Source: Theristus sp. LFF4_11 (taxonomy: Eukaryota; Nematoda; Chromadorea; Monhysterida; Xyalidae). Taken from it: a stretch of DNA of 64,000 nt. The position numbers and the translations under genes are program-made. Each line of letters starts with the position of its first letter. Position 1 is the first letter of the stretch. The notes under the pieces were generated by a model. It saw nothing but the letters and a program-made list of their open reading frames with translations. It was not told the origin of the DNA and made no database searches. The stretch spans positions 113,049-177,048 of the forward strand of contig JASANC010005482.1 of NCBI GenBank assembly GCA_030248135.1, given 5' to 3'. Positions 48,101 through 58,995 of the stretch are shown one piece after another.

Positions 48101-48959
48101 TTAATGTGCGTAATTTTCTTTTTCTGCATGCCTCTTGTCTTGACGTGTCTTTTACAACGACAAACTTTACGATGACCGCAACACAACTTGCGCCATGAAG
48201 AGTGGCGGCCGACAAAAATAACAGAACATTGCTGCAAGCAACTATGACTCAGATTTTGAACTGAAAACTACTTTTCCCCTTCCTTCTTTTGATAGTTTTC
48301 GGTCAGAAAGGTTTCGAAACTTTTTTTGTGAAAACTGCAGCTGAACTATTTTAGCATTTTGTGCTTAGGATTCTTTAACATGGTTGATTTCTGATGTGCG
48401 GCTTCGATCGAAGAGCTAATTGAGTTTGCAATTTGTCTGCTCGCACAAACAGGCAACCGACTGCCGTTTGGCGTTTAGACAATTTCAGCTTCATTGGAAA
48501 TACAATGGACCAAGTGAACAGAACACGTACAACATTTGAAACTTCGTAAAACTATCTTAGTGGTACAGATGTTGCAAAAGTAGCAAGCATGTAAACCCAT
48601 ACACGATTTCGTTCCTAAGAAAACGTCTGCAAAAAGCAAACTGCGGAACTTTTCTGACAGACACACCAAAATGCAAAGTGTATCGTGTGAACACAAAATA
48701 CTTTATTCTAATTAAAAACAAAAATAATGTGCAGCAAACAATACAAATATGTAAGCAAGCCAGCAAATTCAGTTCATGTTCACCGGGGTCGTTGACTTTC
48801 AAGCTGTAAAAAATCCGTGGCATTACGTGCGTTTCGATGGGCGGCCTCTACTCTCGGAGTGTCTGCAAGTTGTTATTCAAGTTCACTGAAACACAGTTAT
48901 ACACAAACGCAATTACACATGGGTTTGCTTCGTGGCCAACGAAACGCATTATTATGGAA
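45133..48959. other. Upstream region of eve, no supported gene
   Basis: About 3.8 kb of unique-looking AT-rich sequence with no repeat family in common with the rest of the window and no convincing exon. It separates eve from the membrane-protein gene and could hold the eve promoter and upstream enhancers. Confidence 0.35.
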
Positions 48960-50021
48960 TCAAGAGAGATACTGAATTCGGCGGTACTCTTTCCAGAGGC
49001 GTCGTGGCCGCGGCTGTGGCTTCTTTCGTGGTTTGTCTCCAACTGTCGTCGTCGGCGTTGCTGACGGAATCCTCGATTCTGCCCTTGGTTTCAACTTTGG
49101 CTCGTCTGTGGTCGCAGTTGCGGTCAGCTTTTGCAGCGGCGCAGGCTTTGTTGTCAGTTCGCTCAACTTGCGCTCAACGACCACACGCTGCTCTTGCGGA
49201 GTGACCGTCGTCGGTCGTTGGACAACCTCGATTCTTTCGTGTAGCGTCTCCGTCATCGGCACCGGTTGAATCTGAACAGCAAAAGGTTATTGGGTGACTT
49301 GCAAGGAATCAATAAAAAAGCAGCTTGACATGCAATGGTACGTCTCGTATACCCGGTCGCCGACCAAAGGGTCAACAGCGGACGCAAATACGTTCGCAGC
49401 GGTTCCGCCCGTGGCCACAGAGCTCTCCGAGCTGCCACGCTCCAAGTAGCCAGGGGGCACCGAGTCCTTCCAGAGACGCCGTTGGCGCCGTGGCGGCTTC
49501 GGCTGTTGCTGCTGCAGCTGTTGGTAGTACTTGCTGTTGGTGTTGGGCAACTTGCCGGCAGTGGCCAACATCGGCGACTGCTCCGTGATCTCGACGCTTC
49601 TGTCCACATGCGCGAGATTAGCCGTGTAGCGCATCGCCTCCTGCGCCGCCGACTCGCTGACCACCGAGCGCATCAGATCACTGACGCTGAAGTCGGGCGA
49701 CTCGCCGCGCTCAAGAAAGTCGCTCGAAGTACCGCCGCTCAGGAACTGACTCGAGTCGCTGAGTGCCTTGATGCGTTTCATGTGGGCGTTGCCGAAACAG
49801 ATGGTCGCCGAACGAGGCATCTGCGGACTCCGCTGCCACTGTTGCAGGTCTCGTGTGTACTGCTGGCGGCGTCGGTAGTACGGATTGTCGGAGAAGTAGC
49901 CGAACTTCCAGCAGAGGAAGAAGTACGCGGCCGCGCAGGCGCACGCGACCAGCACGCTGTAGAGGAACGTGTGCAACAGCGCAGACGCGATGTCGCTGCT
50001 GACCACTTCTATCGGCGGCAT
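48960..50021 (-). CDS. Single-pass membrane protein of unknown family
   Basis: Two exons on the minus strand: 50021-49353 and 49271-48960, joined in phase 0 (donor GTATAC, acceptor CTGTTCAG), about 326 residues. A short N-terminus leads to one membrane segment at about residues 14-37 (LLHTFLYSVLVACACAAAYF), then a long, low-complexity cytoplasmic-type tail rich in Gln, Ser, Arg and Pro. Two RRLWK motifs occur: RRQRRLWKDS before the junction and RPRRLWKEYRR at the C-terminus. I do not recognise the family. The donor choice is inference: reading straight on meets a stop after about 30 codons. Codon use is GC-rich like the other genes here, which supports coding. Confidence 0.62.
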
Positions 50022-50494
50022 CGTCGCTTTGTCATCGAGTTTTTCTTTGCTTTGTGGCGCTTGTTTTGGTTTTAGTTGTGCTTCAGTTCTTTTTATAATA
50101 AATATCTGCACAATTTTTGTTTTTTTTGTATTTTCAGCTATTTTTTGTAAAGAATTTTAATCTAGGAAATTATTTTTTGATTTACATGGTTTGCTGCGTG
50201 CACCAAGTAAATGAACACAGCAGCTTACCAAAAACAACTTGAAAACGGTGAAAATGAAGGATGAAAGCAAAGTCGCCGACGTGTCGTCGTCGTCGTCGTC
50301 CGCGAAGTCGGATCGGAACGCATTTTTTTAATTGCGGACGTATGTCGATCGGTCAGCTAGGAATGAAACCCACTTCAGCTGGCTACACAGCGCACTCCTT
50401 TCAGGCTTTTGTCTTTCAGTTCACACGCAAAAATTGAGCGACGACGTCGTCGTCGTCATCAAACAAAAAATACATTTTGAGCTGTTGATTTTAG

Positions 50495-53386
50495 GGGGGG
50501 GTCACGTGACACCCACCGTGACCCACCCCCTAAAACCTGACAGTGGACCATCCACACCCCCTCGAAATTTGCTTGACAATGTGGGGCGAAATTGGGTTGG
50601 CTGCATTCACTTTGGCTGCATCGGGAATATGAAGCCCAGCTTTGCGACGCTCAATAACTTCATCCCAGAAGTTGTTCAAGCCTAAAATCAGTCGGTAAAA
50701 CGGTCCAAAATCGACTGCTGACGGTTTTAGAAAATAATGTCAAATTTTTTTGAACTTTCAAATAAATTGCGCCAAAAATGAGGTTTTTAGAGCATATTAG
50801 AGGAAAATTTTTCGAATTGAAAAGAAACCGGATTTTTGTTTTTTTTATTTAATTTAAAAAATCGGGATTTTCACTTTTTTCGAACTCACCCAACTAGACT
50901 ACGTAATGCATCATTATTAAAACAGGTGCATGTGCAGTGGCGGTGGCCCCTGCCCTATAACACAGGAAAGAAAAAAAAATGCAAAAACTAAATTGATCAT
51001 TTTTACCTTATCAAAAAGGCTTGGCTTACGATTAGGATTAGGAACCTACAGCGACCCATTGCAAACAACCTCTGATCAGGGGTCGAGATGGGGGGGGTGG
51101 GGGGTACCCCCCCCCACCAAGTCGACACCCCCCCCCTCCGGGCACCCCCCCCCCCAAATTTGGGTCAAAATACCCCCCCCCCCCCTCTCGAATTTGGGGG
51201 ACCAGACCCCCTCCCAGATTTCGACCCCCCAACCCCCCCCCCCCCACCAAATCCTGACCGTCTGACCACCCCCCCTTTGATTTTGACTTTCGATGGAGAC
51301 ATTTTCTCTTGTATATCTTTATATTTCTCTCATCTGTAGGTATCTATATTATCTGCATTACAACGTGCAAGCACTGTTTCTTGCGGTTTCGCCTGGTAAG
51401 CGCATACCGCGGGCCCCCAGGCTCGTCAGTACGACAAGGCCCGGGCTGCACAGCCCAATCAAACATGATGACCAGCACAGACGGATGTTATGTCTGGCTG
51501 AAACATCAGCGAAACAGTGCGTACACACAAAACAAACCAGACGCGGGACAGAGTTGTCCACAGCAGTACTGGTGCTTGTGTGCTGTTGTATTACAACGTG
51601 CAAGCACTGTTTCTTGCGGTTTCGCCTGGTAAGCGCATACCGCGGGCCCCCAGGCTCGTCAGTACGACAAGGCCCGGGCTGCACAGCCCAATCGAACATG
51701 TTTGTATCTCAATATACATTGTATGTTTTCTTGTATATGTACCAATTTGTTATACATTTACCACTTTGTACGTCAATGTTTTCAGTACTGTACTTCAATA
51801 TCAAGTCTCACCCGTGCAGCGTGTCTCGTTCGTTTAGCTTTCAGATGTCCCGAACGAAAATCAAAGCAAAATGTATGACTAGAGAGAGAGAGGCCTTGAC
51901 TGGATGCTGTGGTTTTTTTGCACTTTTATTCAACATTTTTAATCAGCACTTTTTGGTCCGACCCCCTCCCCCCCTAGAATTTTCGGTCTCGCTCGGGACC
52001 CCCCCCAACCAAATCGACCCCTACTAGCCATTTTTCGCCCAGACAATTTGTCATCGTCAAGAAAAAAAATTACAAATCAGTACCGAAGGCGAAAGCAAAT
52101 TTTCGAGGGGGGGGTGTCGTCACGTGGGGGGGTGCCGAAAATTTTTCAGTGGGGGGTGTCAGTCATGGTACAGTGACACCCCCCAGGCGTGGGCCATGGG
52201 GGGGGTGCACTATTGTAGAAAAATTTATGGGGGGGGTGCTCACCTCCCACCCCACCCATGATAGTTTTTCGCTTAAATTTTGAAGGAAAAACGCTAAATT
52301 TTGCTGCAAAATCTTTGAAATTACAATGCAGAATATCAAGTTATCATATATTCAGCTTATATCATGGACTTTAGAGACAAAAAACCACGATTTTTGAGCA
52401 AAAGTTCATGATTTTTGGGTGGTCCGAGAAAATTTTTGGGGGGTGTCACTGTAACTTATGTCCATGTGAGGGGGGGGTGGGTGGGGGGCTGTCTGGCAAA
52501 TTTCGAGGGGGGGGGGGGGGTGTGGATGGGCCAGTGTCAGGTTTTGGGGGTGGGTGTCGCGTGACCCCCCCTTCACCCCCCCCCCCACGCGGAGGTCTCG
52601 GGTGCTCTGGGGTGTACTCCCCACCCCCTCGTCTTCGGAAATCGGTATGGTGCCGTGGGGGGGGGGGGGGGTGCCGACCAAAAAAGTGAGGGGGGGGGGT
52701 CCAAACTATGGTAACGTGGAACCCCCCATGGGGGGTGCATTTTTTCAAAATTTTCTGTGGGGGGTCCACCTCCCCCTCCCACCCGCCCCCCATGATATTT
52801 TTTCGCTTAAATTTTAAAGGAAAAATGCTAAATTTTGCTGCAAAGTCTTTGAAATTACAATGAAGATGGTCAAGTTATCATATATTCAGCTTATATTATG
52901 GACTTTATAGACAAAAAATCATGATTTTCGAAAAAATTTTTGGGGTGTGCATAAATTTTTGGGGGGGGGGTCTCCGCCATAAAAAATTTCAGGGGGGGTG
53001 TGGGGGTGTCGGCCAAATTTTCGAGGGGGGCAGTACCGTGGGCCCAAAAAAATTTGCCCGGGGGGGGGGGGGGGGGGGTATGGTGCCGTGGGGGGGGGGG
53101 GGGGTGCCGACCCCAAAGTGAGGGGGGGGGGTCCAAACTATGGTAACGTGGGACCCCCCCATGGGGGTCCCGTGGGGGGTGCATTTTTTCAAAATTTTCT
53201 GTGGGGGGGGGCCACCCCCCACCCCCCAGGATATTTTTTTGCTTAAATTTTAAAGGAAAAACGCTAAATTTTGCTGCAAAATCTTTGAAATTACAATGAA
53301 GATGGTCAAGTTATCATATATTCAGCTTATATTATGGACTTTATAGACAAAAATCATGATTTTCGAAAAAACTTTTAGGGTGTGCA
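50495..53386. mobile_element. G/C-tract repeat cluster, part 1
   Basis: Several overlapping copies of a G-homopolymer-rich element. Each has a shared AT-rich core: TTTTTCGCTTAAATTTT, GCTAAATTTTGCTGCAAA, AAGTTATCATATATTCAGCT and ACAAAAAATCATGATTTT (cores about 52257-52420, 52797-52930 and 53230-53370). Cores are flanked by GGGGGTGT and CCCCCC runs with CAAATTTTCGAGGGGG and CAGTACCG marks. Long proline- or glycine-rich frames here are artefacts. Individual element borders are unclear, because copies were inserted into each other. Confidence 0.7.
51361..51699 (+). repeat. 106-bp direct duplication
   Basis: 51361-51466 and 51594-51699 are nearly identical, including GCACTGTTTCTTGCGGTTTC, GCATACCGCGGGCCCCCAGG and GTACGACAAGGCCCGGGCTG. 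GC-rich, with no family I recognise; it lies within the repeat cluster. Confidence 0.75.
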
Positions 53387-55265
53387 TAGGGTTGAAAAAA
53401 AACGGTATTTTTCAAATCGCGGTAAAAAAACCCGGTATTTTTAGCGTTTTTACCGGTAAAAAACGGAGTATTATTTGGTGAGAATTGTTGAAAACCAATG
53501 GTACGAAGACTCGTACAACAAGTTACGAGTTGTTGAAGTTAGTCTTTCGTGACAAAACACAACCCACAAGTGTGTTTTTTGCCAATGTAACAGAAACCAT
53601 GATTCTGACAGGCTTTTGAACATGAAATTCAATAAAATACAGCTTCGAACAATTGACCAAGGCATATGTATGTTTATTCTTTGGTATGTTCACAATCACA
53701 ACCGGAAATCTGGTCACAAGCTCAATCACAGTACCAATTTTGTAGCTGCATAGAAAGAAAGACATGTATGGATGTGTACAGACCAGAACCGTGCGACGGT
53801 GTGGTGAAACGTGGTGCAGGTGCCGCAAGTAAAATTTGCGGCAGATTCACCTATTTTGCGGCATCTTCACCGTGTTCCTGCACACCGTCGCACAGGTAGT
53901 GGCATGGACAGAGATTCATATGTCAAAGAAAAAAGAACCAGAGCGGTTTTACCGCTGCTGAATGCTGAATAATATCCTGTTTTATTCGTGGCATTTTTGT
54001 TGTTTATTGCAGTCAGGTTGCTTTCTAAAAAATATTTCACTCGCGACGCGCCAGTTTCACTGAAACACGAAAGACCAAATTCTGGCGTTCACGGCCAATT
54101 CAATAGGGAAAGGGTGTTTGGCTTGGTGGTCCGCTCCCATGACGAAAGAAAGCAAAAGCCAAAGTCATCACCCAGTTAGGATACAAAAAGGAAATCCGAA
54201 TTTTTCACTCAGGACTCAGCGCATACACAAGCACACGAAACACAAGAAAACAAAATACTGCTTTTCTGTGTTGTCCGCAGGTTCTTGTTTTCGTCGGGTC
54301 GGGGTCGGGCACACTTGATGTTAGTACCATTAAGTGCAAAACTATGACCAAAACAAAGGAATCACAATGAAAAAATTTCACGTCAAAAATTGAAAAATAC
54401 CGAAAAAAAACGAAGAAAAACGGGAAAAATACCTGGTTGTTTTCCCGTTTTTTTTCAGGACCCCATTTTTAGCCTCCGTAAAGAACGTGTAATAAAACGC
54501 GTTTTACCGGTTAAAAAACCGGTATTTTTACCTTTTCAACCCTAGTGTGTGCAGAAAATTTTGGGGGGTGTCCGCCAGACAAAATTTCATGGGGGGGTGT
54601 GGGGGGGGGTGTCGGCCAAATTTTCGAGGGGGGTGCCCGGTTTCAGGGGTGGGGTGGCACGGTGCCCCCCCCCACCCCCCACGCCCACGGTACTGTGGGG
54701 AGTACCGAAGACGAGGGGGGGGGGGGGGGGGTACACCCCCCCCAGAGCACCCGAGGCCTCCGCGTTGGGGGGGGTGGGGGGGGGGGGCCCGCACACGCGA
54801 CACCCACCCCCCAAAACCTGACACTGGACCATCCACACCCCCCCCCCCTCGAAATTTGCTTGACACCCCCCCCCCCCCCCCTAGATGGACCTAAGTAACA
54901 GTGATACCCCCCAAAAATTTTCTCGGACCACCCAAAAATCATGAATTTTTGCTCAAAAATCATGATTTTTTTGTCTTTAAAGTCTATAATATAAGCCAAA
55001 TATATGATAACTTGACATTCTTCATTGTAATTTCAAAGAGTTTGCAGCAAAATTTAGCGTTTTTCCTTCAAAATTTAAGCGAAAAAATCTCATGGGTGGG
55101 GTGGGGGGTGTGCACCCCCCCAGAAAATTTTCTACAATAGTGCACCCCCCATGGCCCACGCCTGGGGGTGTCACTGTACCATGACTGACACCCCCCCCAC
55201 TGAAAAATTTTCGGCACCCCCCCACGTGACGACACCCCCCCTCGAAAATTTGCTTTCGCCTTCGG
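52080..55265. repeat. Large inverted repeat made by two opposed G-tract elements
   Basis: About 52080-52580 is a reverse complement of about 54775-55265. Shared landmarks in opposite order are CAGTACCGAAGGCGAAAGC, GGCGTGGGCCATGG, the AT core, and CAGTGTCAGGTTTTGGGGG. The 53387-54544 insertion lies in the loop. The same block occurs again at 58990-59310 and 60071-60275. Confidence 0.65.
53387..54544. mobile_element. Non-autonomous hAT-like element (TAGGGTTGAAAA ends)
   Basis: Left end TAGGGTTGAAAAAAAACGGT, right end ACCTTTTCAACCCTA; both ends continue with CGGTATTTTT/AAAAATACCG inverted words. It interrupts a G-tract element: the junction GGTGTGCA/GTGTGTGCA is continuous as TTAGGGTGTGCAGAAAATTT in the uninterrupted copy near 56129. 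The flanking duplication is 7-8 bp and imperfect. No transposase frame is present; 53780-53900 holds a local palindromic GTGCGACGGTGTGG...CCGTCGCAC pair. Confidence 0.7.
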
Positions 55266-55344
55266 TACTGACTGAGGGGGGTCCGATGGGGGTGCCCGGT
55301 TTTAGGGGGAGTGGGGGTGGCACGGCACGGTGCCCCCCCCACCT

Positions 55345-55785
55345 AGGGTTGTTAAAAAAAACAAAAATCGTCATTTTTGTTTTGTTTTTTTTAAATTTTT
55401 TTTTAAATTTCAAAAATCAAAGTTGTGCTAAATCAATCAGGGAGTCCGAAGAACCACATATGATATGCAAGCGCCTCCAGTCCCGAATGACTCCCGTATG
55501 GCGGAACTTTGCAGATTTTGTTTTGGTGACCTCAATTACCCCTTTTCCAAACCGTCACCATGCCTCTTCTTGTGTTTTGACCTCCAAAACGTCACTAATT
55601 GTCCCCAGCTAAGCTAATGCTAAAGTGAAGACAAACATACCGCCTTGAAATTCGATCAATTCTTCTGATGGTGTCGCGACGACACGACACGAAGCAGCAA
55701 CCAGACAACGTAGCGCTTGCAAACGGAGCAGCGAGCACAATCGGACGCTCTGCGAGGCGAATCGTCACCTTATCTGCATCGGAAA
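55345..55785. mobile_element. Left part of an AT-tailed TAGGGTTG-type element
   Basis: Starts TAGGGTTGTTAAAAAAAACA. Its body (AGGGAGTCCGAAGAACCACA...) is similar to 59400-59760 of the element at 59316. It is split by the G-tract insertion at 55786, and the continuation resumes after 56371 until the Helitron at 56441. Confidence 0.5.
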
Positions 55786-56363
55786 CAGTACCGTGGGCCC
55801 AAACAAATTTTCGAAGGGGGGGTATGGTACCGGGGGGGGGGGGGGGGGGGTGCCGACCAAAAAGTGAGGGGGGGGGCCAACCAATGGGAACGGGGGCCCC
55901 CCCCCCAGGGGGGTCCCATGGGGGGGGGTGCATTTTTTCAAAATTTTCTGTGGGGGGGGTCCACCCCCCCACCCCCCCCATGATAATTTTTCGCTTAAAT
56001 TTTGAAGGAAAAACGCTAAATTTTGCTGCAAAATCGTTGAAATTACAATGAAGATGGTCAAGTTATCATATATTCAGCTTATATTATGGACTTTATAGAC
56101 AAAAAATCATGATTTTCGAAAAAAATTTTAGGGTGTGCAGAAAATTTTGGGGGGGGGTGTCCGCCAGACAAAATTTCATGGGGGGGTGGGGGGGGGTGTC
56201 GGCCAAATTTTCGAGGGGGGGTACGATGGGGGGGGTGCCCGGTTTTAGGGGGGGGGTGGCACGGTGCGCCCCCCCCACCCCCCCCCACCCGACGGGCGCG
56301 GGTGCTCTGGGGGGGGGGGGGGTACCCCCCCCCCCCCCCCACCCCCCCCCGCCCACGGTACTG
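55786..56363. mobile_element. Complete G-tract MITE with hAT-like TIR and 8-bp duplication
   Basis: Left end CAGTACCGTGGGCCC, right end GCCCACGGTACTG. It is flanked by identical ATCGGAAA (55778-55785 and 56364-56371). 578 bp long, with long G and C runs and the AT core shared by the cluster. This copy defines the borders of the repeat family that fills 50.5-60.4 kb. Confidence 0.82.
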
Positions 56364-56440
56364 ATCGGAAATGGTAGGCTAAGCTTTGGGACGCTCAAAA
56401 ACTTCATCGCAGATGTTGTCGAAGCCTAAAATCAGTCGTA

Positions 56441-58321
56441 TCTATAATACTAAGATAGTAACTGTGTATGTAAGTAAGTCAGGTCCGTTCCGCAACGTTG
56501 ATTGGCTATTAAAATTTACAAGTTTGAGCCAATTTTGCTATTTAAGTCATCATCAGCTGAATACTCATACTCCATTTTCTAATGACAATGCAAAGTTCAA
56601 ATCGTCATTCCACATGACGTTAGTCATCATGATGCCTTTTGCTCAAGAGCGACAACAAACAAGCGAGACAATCGTAAGAATAGCAAGGACTCCATTGTAG
56701 ACGATGGAGTTTTTTCACAAAAAACGAGTTTTTAAAACAATCGCTTGCAAGTTGATCGCTCTTTTTACAAGGTAGACTTTTTATAAAGCCGGTGTTTACA
56801 ACGAGTATTTAGAAAATCGTTGCTTTTTCCTTCATTTGTTTTTATCATAGAAAATGCGTCACTTAGGATAGAAAAGCCACATAACAAAACAAAAGCGACC
56901 GTTTTACACAATGGGTACTCAGAAACGTGTTGCTTTTTGTTGCACTCAATCAAAAAGAACTGGCTTAGGTTAGGGTAAGCGGGGAAAAGAAGTAAACATG
57001 GGAGCTTTAAGTGCTACGGGTGTTCAGTAAAATGTAGAAAATTGTTGCTTTTTCCTTCATTTGTTTTTTTAATCATAGAAAATGCATCACTTAGGATAGA
57101 AAAGCTACATAACAAAACAAAAGCGACCGTTTTACACAATGGGTACTCAGAAACGTGTTGCTTTTTGTTGCACTCGATCAAAAAGAACTGGCTTAGGTTA
57201 GAGTAAGCGGGGAAAAGAAGTAAACATTCAAAACAAAAAGCGGGAGCTTTGCTACGGATATTCAGTAAAATGTTGCTGTTTTGTCATTTCCATTCTATCA
57301 AAAATCCTTGGCTAAGGTTAGGGTTGAAAATAAGAGCAGTAAACATACCACACAAAAGTGGCTGTTTTGCAGCGAATATTCAGAAAAGTTTTGCATTTTT
57401 CGTCATTTAAACTTTAAAAGGCTTGGCTTAGGTGAGCTTTGCTACGGGTATTCAGTAAAATGTTGCTGTTTTGTCATTTCCATTCTATCAAAAATCCTTG
57501 GCTAAGGTTAGGGTTAAAGGTAAGAGTAGTAAACATACCACACAAAAGTGGCCGTTTTGCAGCGAATATTCAGAAATTTTTTGCATTTTTCGTCATTTAA
57601 ACTTTAAAAACCTTAGCTTAGGTTAGAGTAAGCGGGAAAAAGAAGCAACTTATCAAAACGAAAGTTGGCGTTTCGCAACAATTGTTCAGAAGTGTTGCCT
57701 TTTTGACATTTACACTCTAAAAGGCCTGGCTTAGGTTAGGGTAAGCGGGTAAAAAACCATTACCAAGTCAAAAGCGGGTGCTTTCCAATGGGTATTTAGA
57801 ACAGTGTTGCCTATTCAGAAATGACAGCTGCCTGAAGCAGATTGCTTTTCTTAAACCTGTATTTTAAACTGGAACAAAAACTTAAACCGGTATCAGTTAA
57901 TTGTTGTTAACCAAACGACATTGTTTTTTTTTATAATTTTTTCAACAGGAATGGCGATTGAACAACATGTGACGACATTGAAAAGCTAACCAAACAAGAT
58001 TAATTTTAAAACTTTAAGCGGGAATGGCTGTTAATTGATGCTGATCAGAGGAGATTGTTTTTTGATACTTTAAACGGGAAGGACAGTGGAATGCAACTGA
58101 TTAGAAAAGAATGAAAGGACAAATAAGCGACATTGAAAAGCTAATAAATGCGAGAATTGATTTTGATACTTTAATAGGGAATGGCAGTTGTTTGTTGCTG
58201 ATTAAAAAGGTTGTGGATTTTGAGTCCGCGTCGTGGGCAAGGTCAAAAGGGGAAAACCAACTCAAAAATAATAGTTGTATTTATCAGCTAACCGTGCCGT
58301 AGGCACGGGTCAATTTGCTAG
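56441..58321 (+). mobile_element. Non-autonomous Helitron
   Basis: The 5' end is TCTATAATACTAAGATAG after A. The 3' end has a hairpin ACCGTGCC-GTA-GGCACGGGT followed by a short spacer and CTAG, then T. It inserts between A and T with no target duplication, as Helitrons do. The interior (about 56760-57780) has tandem-like repeats with TTGCTTTTTCCTTCATTTG, TACTCAGAAACGTGTTGC and GGCTTAGGTTAGGGTAAGC. No Rep/helicase is present, so it needs an autonomous partner elsewhere. Confidence 0.82.
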
Positions 58322-58995
58322 TTAACCAACAAAAATAGCACAATTAACAAAACTGCAGACATTTAACGGACTTAACAAAACCTGTGGCACTGCGACTGCA
58401 CGCATATAGGTGATTGTTTTGAGCAACACTGTCGTAATTTCAACATTCTGTTCATCATACTGCATGGCTTTTGAAAATATTTTGGTACATGCTACCGACG
58501 ATTAGAAGCATTTTCATGAAGATCGTGTCGAGACCGAATAAAAATAATGGTACCGCAGCCTTTGTTCAGGCAGTCAGCACATTAACCAATTTTTTCGATG
58601 TTCAACAAACAAAAGTTATTTTCAGTCGTCTTTTATCTTTTAGAAATTTGAATTTTAAATTTCCCGCCATTCAAAAAATTGGCGACCAAATTGCTTAGAT
58701 TGATTGTTTTGATTCATATTCAACAAACTTTGATCATTTCCCATTGTTTTTCAACTGTTTTGAGTGTTTTTTGAATTCCCGCCTAAAAGAAAAAATTTGA
58801 ATTTGGCGCCCAAAATTGTTCAGGATTGATTGTATAATCGATTCCCCCCAACCATATCTGAACATTTCCAATCGTTTTTGAAAACCTCCGTACAATGTCC
58901 GTAGTTTTGTTAAGCACGCGCAGCGTGTGCTGAGAATGTAAAATTGGCGCCATTTTTCGCTGCGCGCACCTCCGTATACGGTCCGTAGTTTTGTC
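58322..58995. other. Stretch between Helitron and G-tract copy
   Basis: No gene is recognised. A short imperfect direct repeat is present: CGTACAATGTCCGTAGTTTTGT near 58890 and CCGTATACGGTCCGTAGTTT near 58971 are related. Confidence 0.35.

Noticed and set aside
51038..56061. Many Pro- or Gly-rich frames (50.9-56.4 kb)
   Set aside because: All lie in G/C-homopolymer repeats and have no stable domain. They are artefacts of composition.
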